A stretch of 64,000 bases of DNA. It comes from an uncultured Collinsella sp. Its GTDB lineage: Bacteria; Actinomycetota; Coriobacteriia; Coriobacteriales; Coriobacteriaceae. The notes beneath the pieces were generated by a model. It did not search any database. It saw only the letters and a list, made by a program, of their open reading frames with translations, and had not been told where the DNA came from. This document shows, in pieces, positions 34,547-41,426 of this stretch. The position numbers and the translations under genes were made by a program. The stretch covers positions 1 through 64,000 of the forward strand of contig CABRNM010000001.1 of assembly GCA_902472315.1 (NCBI GenBank), in the 5' to 3' direction. Position 1 is the stretch's first letter. Each line of letters begins with the position of its first letter.

Positions 34547-36271
34547 GTGGACGAGGAAGCAAGCATCATCCTGGGGGATGCCATCGCCTTTTGCCAGCGC
34601 GACGGCCAAGATGCACGCCTCATCAACATGCTGGGGCAATCGCGCGCCATAAGCCTGACCGAAGATACGCTCACGATCGAGGCTCCCTCGCGCTTTGCCA
34701 TCGCGCAGCTCAAAAAGCATCAGCCGACTATTGAGGCCTATCTGGAAGAAATCGCCTTTGCACCGATTGCGCTCGACATCGTGGCACCGCAAGGCGCCGC
34801 GACGGAATCCGCTGCCGCGACGGCGCCCGCCACGGCTCCCGCTGCTTCCCCGGCGGTGCCGGCCTCCGCAGGCGACGTGCCGACAATCGAGCACCAGCAC
34901 AGCAATGTTTCCCGTGAAACCATGTTACCGGTGCCGACCGCGGCAGCGACGTCAACGAATGCACCCGTCACGCACATGCCCATCGCTCACGACGCAGCGG
35001 CGGGCGCGGATTCGGGCATTGCAATCAAGAACACGCTCTCGGCCGACGATTTTCGTCGCATGATGAACCAGATGAAGGGCGGAGCGCCGACTAAATCCAC
35101 GCAAGCTGCGGCCCCCGCTTCACCCATGCCAGCACCGACCGTGCCGGCCGAGCAGAATACGGATGGAGCCCCGCTCGCCGCGAACTCAAAATTTACCTTT
35201 GAGAACTTTGTCTACGGCCCCGAGAACAGCCATGCCTATCGCTCGGCACTCAAGTTTGCCGCCCTCGCGGACGAGCGCGGCACATGCACATCACTGTTCA
35301 TCTACGGCAAATCGGGCCTGGGCAAGACGCACCTGCTGCTTGCCATCAAAAACGAGCTCGCCGAGAAGTCGCCCGAGATCAAGGTCAAGTATGCAAACTC
35401 CCAGGCATATCTGGACGACCTGATGACCGAGTTCGACCGTCAAAAGAAGAGCAACGCCCCCATCATGCAGGCATACCACGGCGTGGACGTGCTCATCATC
35501 GATGACATCCAAAACATCATCGGCAAGCGCGCGAGCGTGGACTACTTTTTCCAGCTCATGGACGAGTTCATCCGCAACAACAAGAAGGTCGTCATCGCGG
35601 CAGACCGCGCCCCCAAGGACCTAAGCATGGACGAGCGTCTGACCAGCCGCTTCAACGCCGGAATGCTCTGCCTGGTCGCAGAGCCCAGCTACGAGATGAA
35701 ATACAAGATCTTGCAGCGCTATTACGAGAACACCATCGTCGCCGCTCCCGAGGCGGGCGACGACTCACTGCTGGCGGCCTATGGGGGCGACGGCGGGCAC
35801 CTGACCGACGAGCACTTTAAACACATGGCCGAGGTCTCGGGCACCAACATCCGCGAACTCGAGAGCTTTTGCGAGCGCTGCGCCGGCGAGGCGGGCGACC
35901 GCGAGCGCGAGGGCGGAGAGCTCACCTTTGACGATATCGACGCCATCGCCAGCCAGTACTTCGACACATCGGCCAAAAAGATCAACGTCCAGACGGTTCA
36001 GTCCGTCATCGAAGAGCAGTACGGCGTGACACACGAGGAGCTCATCGGCCCGCGTCGCAACGCCAATATCGCCAAAGCACGCCATATCGCTATCTACCTG
36101 GCCATCGAGATGTGCGAAATGACGACCACGGCGGTGGGCGCCGAATTTGGCAACCGCAACCACTCGACCGTCAGCACGAGCTACAAAAAGGTCCAGAAGA
36201 TGATCCAGGAAGACCGCACCGTCACCGAAGACCTCAAGTCGCTGCGCGATAAAATTACACTGCGCTCGTAG
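34547..36271 (+). CDS. dnaA: Chromosomal replication initiator DnaA
   Basis: 574 residues, longer than the usual ~450. Domain I (1-~85); a long Ala/Pro/Thr-rich domain II (~85-215) that explains the extra length; AAA+ domain with Walker A 'GKSGLGKTH' near residue 254, Walker B 'LIIDDIQ' and sensor motifs; and domain IV with the DNA-binding signature 'GNRNHSTVSTSYKK' near the end. GTG start with a GGGAG ribosome site. Opens the plus-strand replication block. A near-parS sequence lies inside domain II. Confidence 0.97.
   Translation: MDEEASIILGDAIAFCQRDGQDARLINMLGQSRAISLTEDTLTIEAPSRFAIAQLKKHQPTIEAYLEEIAFAPIALDIVAPQGAATESAAATAPATAPAASPAVPASAGDVPTIEHQHSNVSRETMLPVPTAAATSTNAPVTHMPIAHDAAAGADSGIAIKNTLSADDFRRMMNQMKGGAPTKSTQAAAPASPMPAPTVPAEQNTDGAPLAANSKFTFENFVYGPENSHAYRSALKFAALADERGTCTSLFIYGKSGLGKTHLLLAIKNELAEKSPEIKVKYANSQAYLDDLMTEFDRQKKSNAPIMQAYHGVDVLIIDDIQNIIGKRASVDYFFQLMDEFIRNNKKVVIAADRAPKDLSMDERLTSRFNAGMLCLVAEPSYEMKYKILQRYYENTIVAAPEAGDDSLLAAYGGDGGHLTDEHFKHMAEVSGTNIRELESFCERCAGEAGDREREGGELTFDDIDAIASQYFDTSAKKINVQTVQSVIEEQYGVTHEELIGPRRNANIAKARHIAIYLAIEMCEMTTTAVGAEFGNRNHSTVSTSYKKVQKMIQEDRTVTEDLKSLRDKITLRS
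34906..34921. promoter_or_regulatory. Near-parS sequence inside dnaA
   Basis: TGTTTCCCGTGAAACC has two changes from the perfect 16-bp parS. It lies in the low-constraint linker region of dnaA, so it could be selected for ParB binding near the origin, or be coincidence. Confidence 0.4.
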
Positions 36272-36509
36272 GGAAATAGAGACACCTGTTGAAAACTTGT
36301 CGAAACCACGGGCATAAGGTGTCTAAAACCCAACCCGCGGTGATGAAAAGTTTTGCGCAGGTTTTGAACGTGGAAAACCACCCCTGTTGCACACAGGTTG
36401 CTGTCGATTCTCTTTCTGGGTCTGACCTGCGTCTTTGGGAGTAATCAACAGTTTCGTCAGTGCTATTACTATTATTAAGATATTTATATCTATAGAAAGG
36501 TATTAAAAG
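36272..36509. other. Candidate oriC, right half (dnaA-dnaN gap) with DnaA-trio tract
   Basis: A 238-bp gap with no gene. On the minus strand GTTTTCAACAGG (36285..36296) repeats the motif found upstream of dnaA, followed by TTGTCGAAA; GTTTTCCAC-like and TTGCACACA sequences follow. CTATTACTATTATTA (36463..36477) is five CTA/TTA triplets, whose complement reads 3'-GAT/AAT as in DnaA-trios, 12 bp after a TAATCAACA box. Then comes an AT-rich run to the dnaN ribosome site. This is where an unwinding element would be expected. Confidence 0.65.
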
Positions 36510-37613
36510 ATGAAGTTCACCGTCAGCCAGAGCTCGCTTACACAAGCCATCGGCGTCGTAATGAAGGGTGTCGCTTCGGCATCCACCCTTCCCATCCTGT
36601 CGGGCGTGCTCGTTAAGGCGCAAGACGGCATCTTGGAATTCCAGACCTCTAACTACACCATCTCGATCCGTCATCGCATCGCGGCGCATGTCGAAGAAGA
36701 GGGCGAGATGGTTATCCCCTGTAAGATGCTCTCCAATATCACCAAGACCCTCCCCGATGCCCCGGTCACCTTTGAGCTGTCCGAGCGCCAAGTGCTGATC
36801 AGTTGCGAGAAGAGCTCTTTTAGGCTGAACACGCTCGATGCCAATGACTTCCCCGAGTTTCCGGCCTATGCCATCGAGAGCGCCGTGGAGCTGCCGACCG
36901 ATATCTTGTCCGAAATGGTCGGTCGCGTGTGGCGCGTCACCTCGACCGACAAGGCCCGCCCCATCCTGGGCGGCGTGCACATGAAGGTCGAGAACAATAC
37001 CGTGCGCCTGGTGGCGACCGATTCCTTCCGCTTGGCCGTGTGCGATACGCAGGTCGAGACCTCGACCCTCGAGGGCTCCTTTGAGCTCGACGTTCCGGCT
37101 GACGCCTTTAACGACGCGCTGAACATCATGGCCAGCCAGGCGACCATCATGATCGGGGCTACCGACACCCAGGTCGTCTTTGAGGCCGGCAACACCACCT
37201 ACGTGTCGCGCCGCATCGAGGGCATGTATCCCAACTACAAGCAGCTCATCCCCGATTCGTGCGTGACGAGTGTCAAGATCGATGTGGCCGCCTTCAATGC
37301 CGCCCTCAAACGCGTGGCCGTTATCGCGAGCGCCAACCCCGCCGTCAAGTTCGAGATCGACGTCGAGAACGGCCAGATGGGCCTGTCTTCCATCTCCAAC
37401 GACCAGGATCTGGCGCAGGAGACGATCGATGTCGAGGCCGAGGGCGAGTCGGGTACCATCGCCTTCAACTACCACTACATCTTCGGCTGCCTCAATGCCC
37501 TGTCCAAGGAGAAGGAGATCACGCTGGAGCTCAAGAGCTACTCGCAGGCGGGCATCTTCAAGTCCTACGACAAGATCAACTACCTGTACCTGGTCATGCC
37601 GGTCCGCATCTAG
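36510..37613 (+). CDS. dnaN: DNA polymerase III beta clamp
   Basis: 367 residues. Three repeated clamp domains; recognisable 'MKFTVSQSSLTQAIGVVMKGVAS', 'LPILSGVLVKAQDG', 'FELSERQVLISCEKSSFRLNTLDANDFPEFP' and the C-terminal 'YLYLVMPVRI'. The ring tethers the polymerase and recruits Hda-like regulators. AAAGG ribosome site. 9 bp before recF. Confidence 0.97.
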   Translation: MKFTVSQSSLTQAIGVVMKGVASASTLPILSGVLVKAQDGILEFQTSNYTISIRHRIAAHVEEEGEMVIPCKMLSNITKTLPDAPVTFELSERQVLISCEKSSFRLNTLDANDFPEFPAYAIESAVELPTDILSEMVGRVWRVTSTDKARPILGGVHMKVENNTVRLVATDSFRLAVCDTQVETSTLEGSFELDVPADAFNDALNIMASQATIMIGATDTQVVFEAGNTTYVSRRIEGMYPNYKQLIPDSCVTSVKIDVAAFNAALKRVAVIASANPAVKFEIDVENGQMGLSSISNDQDLAQETIDVEAEGESGTIAFNYHYIFGCLNALSKEKEITLELKSYSQAGIFKSYDKINYLYLVMPVRI

Positions 37614-37622
37614 CGCTGCGCC

Positions 37623-38729
37623 ATGACCATGTTCGCCCGCGATCTTTCCGTCGCGCACTACCGCAGTTTCGAGAGCTATCGCCTTGCCCTGGACGAGGGC
37701 GTGACGATACTTGCGGGACCCAACGCGGCGGGAAAGACCAATCTCATAGAGGCGCTGCAGCTGCTGACGAGCGGCGCCTCGTTTAGGCATCCGACCGCAG
37801 TCGAGCTCGTCCATGATGGCGTGGGCTCGTGCAAGATCGAGCTGAGGCTCGAGGGCGACGGCCGCGTACTTGATATGGGATTGAGCGCGGAGGACGGTAA
37901 ACGCTCGTTTAGCCGCAACGGCAAGAGATGCTCTGCCGCCGGTGTGCGCGGGGTTCTGCCGAGCGTGCTGTTTTGCCCCGACCATCTGGACATGGTTAAG
38001 CGAGGCGCCAGTGTGCGCCGCGCCGCCCTCGACGACTTTGGCATGCAACTGAGCGCACGCTATGCCGATCTTGCGAGCACCTATGGTCGCTGCGTGACCC
38101 AGCGTAACGCCTTGCTCAAGGAGGCCTGGTGCTGCCGCGAGATGCTCGGCGCGTGGAACGATTCGATTGCCCGCGCGGGCGCGGCCCTGCTCGTGCACCG
38201 GTTGGCCCTGCTCGACCGGCTGGCGGGCCATGTGCGTACTGCCTACGGGCAAGTGGCGTCCGGTGAAGCCGCCAACGTGTCCTATGCGTCCACGCTGGGG
38301 GATTTGCCCCAGGTCGATGATCGCGAAGAGCTGAAGGGCTGGGCGTACGAGCGCATGCTGGCTGCCCTTGATGAGCACGCCGACGAGGAAATTCGCCGCG
38401 GCGTGACGTTGGTGGGACCGCATCGCGACGAGATTGAGTTTGCTGTGGCGGGTCGCTCCGCCCGTTCATTTGCCAGCCAAGGTCAGCAGCGAACGTTGGT
38501 TTTGGCCTGGAAGGTGGCGGAGGTGGCCGTGGCTCGCGATGTCCTGGGCACCGCCCCACTGCTGCTTTTGGACGACGTGATGAGCGAACTCGACGGCGAA
38601 CGCCGCGGTGCTTTCCTGCGGCTGATCGGCGATGATATCCAGACGGTCATAACCACGACCAACCTGGGGTACTTTACCGATGACCTGCTTGATCGAGCCA
38701 AGGTGGTGAGCATGGGTGAGACGTGCTAA
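37623..38729 (+). CDS. recF: DNA replication and repair protein RecF
   Basis: 368 residues. SMC-like ATPase: Walker A 'LAGPNAAGKTNLIEAL', signature 'FASQGQQRTLVLAWKVAEV' and Walker B 'LLLLDDVMSELDGERR'. Loads RecA at gaps in the RecFOR pathway. It sits directly after dnaN and overlaps the next gene. Confidence 0.96.
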   Translation: MTMFARDLSVAHYRSFESYRLALDEGVTILAGPNAAGKTNLIEALQLLTSGASFRHPTAVELVHDGVGSCKIELRLEGDGRVLDMGLSAEDGKRSFSRNGKRCSAAGVRGVLPSVLFCPDHLDMVKRGASVRRAALDDFGMQLSARYADLASTYGRCVTQRNALLKEAWCCREMLGAWNDSIARAGAALLVHRLALLDRLAGHVRTAYGQVASGEAANVSYASTLGDLPQVDDREELKGWAYERMLAALDEHADEEIRRGVTLVGPHRDEIEFAVAGRSARSFASQGQQRTLVLAWKVAEVAVARDVLGTAPLLLLDDVMSELDGERRGAFLRLIGDDIQTVITTTNLGYFTDDLLDRAKVVSMGETC

Positions 38730-39279
38730 TTACGAGCGCGAGAGCGAAACGGTCGCCTTCAGTGGCTTTTTGAACGCAGAGCGCCAGCGCATCCTGGCGG
38801 CTGCGACCCCTGAGCGCCGTGCGCAGATGGAGGCCGCCGAGGAGTCGCGCGCGGTCTATCGCGCGTGGAACGCGGTGTGCTCGGGCACGCGCGAGGGGCG
38901 GCATGTGACGGGCCTGCGCTACCTGCCCGAGTCCAATGAGCTGCTGGTATATCTCGACTCGCCCTCGTGGACGCAGGAAATGACGTTGTTGCGCGAGATC
39001 ATCCGCGCGCGCATGGAGCGCGCCGGTGCGCATGTGGATGGCCTGGTGTTCAAAACCACCGCGCCCGGTCACACGCCGCCCGCCGCCAAGGAGCGCCTTC
39101 GCCCAGCGGCGACCGAGCGCCCGCCGGCCCCACACGCCGACCTCAGCGATGCCGAGCGCACCGAGATTGAGCGCCAAGTGGCGCCCATCGAAGACCAAAA
39201 ACTGCGCGAGGCCCTCGAGAACGCCATGAGAGCCAGTGCCGAGTGGGCCAAGGGCGTGCAAAGCAAAAAAGAGCCTTAA
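38716..39279 (+). CDS. DciA-like (DUF721) protein
   Basis: 187 residues. A DUF721/DciA fold around residues 20-110 ('YRAWNAVCSGTREGRHVTGLRYLPESNELLVYLDSPSWTQEMTLLREII'), then a Pro/Ala-rich linker and an acidic helical tail. DciA helps load the DnaB helicase in bacteria lacking DnaC/DnaI; no dnaC is seen here, and dnaB lies in this window. GTG start inside the recF end (14-bp overlap). A terminator follows at once. Confidence 0.85.
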   Translation: MRRANYERESETVAFSGFLNAERQRILAAATPERRAQMEAAEESRAVYRAWNAVCSGTREGRHVTGLRYLPESNELLVYLDSPSWTQEMTLLREIIRARMERAGAHVDGLVFKTTAPGHTPPAAKERLRPAATERPPAPHADLSDAERTEIERQVAPIEDQKLREALENAMRASAEWAKGVQSKKEP

Positions 39280-39305
39280 ATCGCATCTGGTGGCCTTGTA
39301 GAGCC

Positions 39306-39337
39306 AAATACCCTCGTTCCCGAGGGTATTTTTTTAC
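39306..39337 (+). terminator. Intrinsic terminator of the dnaN-recF-dciA unit
   Basis: ATACCCTCG/CGAGGGTAT stem followed by seven T residues. Confidence 0.95.
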
Positions 39338-39384
39338 GATAGACTAGTAAGGCTGTACACATTTTCTTGACTGAAGGAGGACGT

Positions 39385-41415
39385 GTGGCAAACGAAAACG
39401 ATTACGATGGCGGCGAGATTAAGATTCTCGAAGGTCTCGAGGCCGTTCGTAAGCGCCCGGGCATGTATATCGGCTCGACGAGCGCCAGCGGTCTGCATCA
39501 CCTGGTGTGGGAGATCGTTGACAACTCCGTCGACGAGGCCATGGCCGGTTTCTGCACCGAGATCCAGGTGACGGTCCACGCCGACAACTCCATCACGGTC
39601 GTCGACAACGGGCGCGGTATCCCCGTCGACGAGCACCCTGTTAAAAAGATCCCGACGCTCGAGGTCGTCATGACGATTTTGCACGCCGGCGGTAAGTTCG
39701 ATAATTCGGCCTATAAGGTCTCGGGCGGCCTGCACGGCGTTGGCATCTCCGTCGTCAACGCACTGTCCAAGCGCGTGGTCGTTCAGGTTCGTCGCGACGG
39801 CAACACCTACGAGATGGAGTTCTCGCGCGGCAAGACCGTCAAGAAGATGGAGGTCGTGGGCACCTCGGATTCGACGGGCACCACCGTCACCTTCTGGCCC
39901 GACGACGAGATCTTCGAGACCTGCATTTACGATTTCGATACGCTGCACAACCGTCTGCAGGAGACGGCGTTCCTCAATAAGAACCTCAAAATCGTGCTGA
40001 CTGACGAGCGCGAGTCTACTCCCCACGTGGAGGAGTTTTGCTACGAGGGCGGCATCATCGACTTCGTCAAGTTCCTTAACGAGGGCAAGGACGTCCCCGA
40101 GGCCTTTAAGGAGCCTATCTACATCGAGGGCAAATCGGACCCGGACGCACCTGTGGCCAAGATGGGCGAGGTCGAGGTTTCCCTGCAGTGGAATAGCGGC
40201 TACGGCGAGAACGTCATGTCGTTTGCCAACGACATCTACACCCCCGAAGGCGGCATGCACCTTGAGGGCTTCCGTACCGCGCTCACCCGCGTGATCAACG
40301 ATTACGCGCGCAAGCAGAACCTGCTCAAGGAAAAAGACGCCAACCTGACCGGCGACGATGTGCGCGAGGGCCTTTCGGCCGTTATCTCGGTCAAGCTGCC
40401 CGATCCGCAGTTTGAGGGCCAGACCAAGGCAAAGCTCGGCAGCTCCTATATGCGAGCGCTCACGCTCAAGATTGTGACCGACGGCCTTGTCGATTACCTC
40501 GAGGAGCATCCCAAGCCCGCTCGCGAGATCGTCAAGAAGGCGCAACAGGCCTGCAAGGCGCGCAATGCCGCCCGCAAGGCGCGCGAGGCGACCCGCCGCA
40601 AGAGCCTGCTCGAGACGGCGTCCCTGCCCGGTAAGCTCGCTGACTGCTCGGTGCGCGATGCCGAGCTGACCGAGCTCTTCATCGTAGAGGGCGACTCGGC
40701 AGGCGGTTCGGCCAAGGACGGCCGTCGCCGAGACATCCAGGCGATTCTGCCCCTGCGCGGCAAGATTTTGAACGTCGAACGCGTTGGTGACCATCGCGCG
40801 TTCTCGAGTGACACCATCCAGTCGCTGATTACCGCGATCGGCTGCGGCGTCACGACGAGTGCCGGCGACGGCGGCGACTTTGATATCACCAAGGCGCGCT
40901 ACCACAAGATCATCATCATGACCGATGCAGACGTCGACGGTGCGCATATCCGCATCCTGCTGCTGACGTTCTTCTACAAGTACATGCGTCCGCTGATCGA
41001 TGCCGGCTACGTCTATGTTGCCTGCCCGCCCATCTTTGGCATTAAGGTGCGCAACAAGATCCACTACGTGTATCCCAACGGCCGCCAGCCCGAAGACGAG
41101 ATCCTGCGTGACACCATCCAGAGCCTGGGCCTGAACCCCGACGATAACGACGAGGACGGCAAGGCCAAGGACGGCAAGATCACCAAAAAGCGCAAGGGCT
41201 ATACCGTCCAGCGCTACAAGGGCCTGGGCGAGATGGACCCCAAACAGCTTGCCTCGACGACGATGGACCCAAAGACCCGCATTCTGCAGCGTGTGTCGAT
41301 CGAGGACGCCGTGGTGGCGGACCGCGCCGTGCGCGAGCTGATGGGTTCCGAGGTCGGCTATCGCCGCGAGTACATCGAGAAGCATGCGCATGACGCGCGT
41401 TTCCTTGACGCTTAA
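39385..41415 (+). CDS. gyrB: DNA gyrase subunit B
   Basis: 676 residues. GHKL ATPase ('HHLVWEIVDNSVDEAMAG', 'VVDNGRGIPVD', 'GGLHGVGISVVNALS'), transducer domain, then Toprim with 'FIVEGDSAGGSAKDGRRRDIQAILPLRGKILNVE' and 'MTDADVDGAHIR'. The GTG at 39385 follows AAGGAGGACGT; an in-frame TTG 18 bp upstream falls in front of that site and is rejected. Confidence 0.97.
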   Translation: MANENDYDGGEIKILEGLEAVRKRPGMYIGSTSASGLHHLVWEIVDNSVDEAMAGFCTEIQVTVHADNSITVVDNGRGIPVDEHPVKKIPTLEVVMTILHAGGKFDNSAYKVSGGLHGVGISVVNALSKRVVVQVRRDGNTYEMEFSRGKTVKKMEVVGTSDSTGTTVTFWPDDEIFETCIYDFDTLHNRLQETAFLNKNLKIVLTDERESTPHVEEFCYEGGIIDFVKFLNEGKDVPEAFKEPIYIEGKSDPDAPVAKMGEVEVSLQWNSGYGENVMSFANDIYTPEGGMHLEGFRTALTRVINDYARKQNLLKEKDANLTGDDVREGLSAVISVKLPDPQFEGQTKAKLGSSYMRALTLKIVTDGLVDYLEEHPKPAREIVKKAQQACKARNAARKAREATRRKSLLETASLPGKLADCSVRDAELTELFIVEGDSAGGSAKDGRRRDIQAILPLRGKILNVERVGDHRAFSSDTIQSLITAIGCGVTTSAGDGGDFDITKARYHKIIIMTDADVDGAHIRILLLTFFYKYMRPLIDAGYVYVACPPIFGIKVRNKIHYVYPNGRQPEDEILRDTIQSLGLNPDDNDEDGKAKDGKITKKRKGYTVQRYKGLGEMDPKQLASTTMDPKTRILQRVSIEDAVVADRAVRELMGSEVGYRREYIEKHAHDARFLDA

Positions 41416-41426
41416 GAGGAGGTAAC

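Noticed and set aside
36255..38423. 722-codon antisense frame across dnaN and recF
   Set aside because: A shadow of two clearly identified genes in a GC-rich genome; no family resemblance.
39334..41391. 685-codon antisense frame opposite gyrB
   Set aside because: Shadow of gyrB; no start signal or domain.
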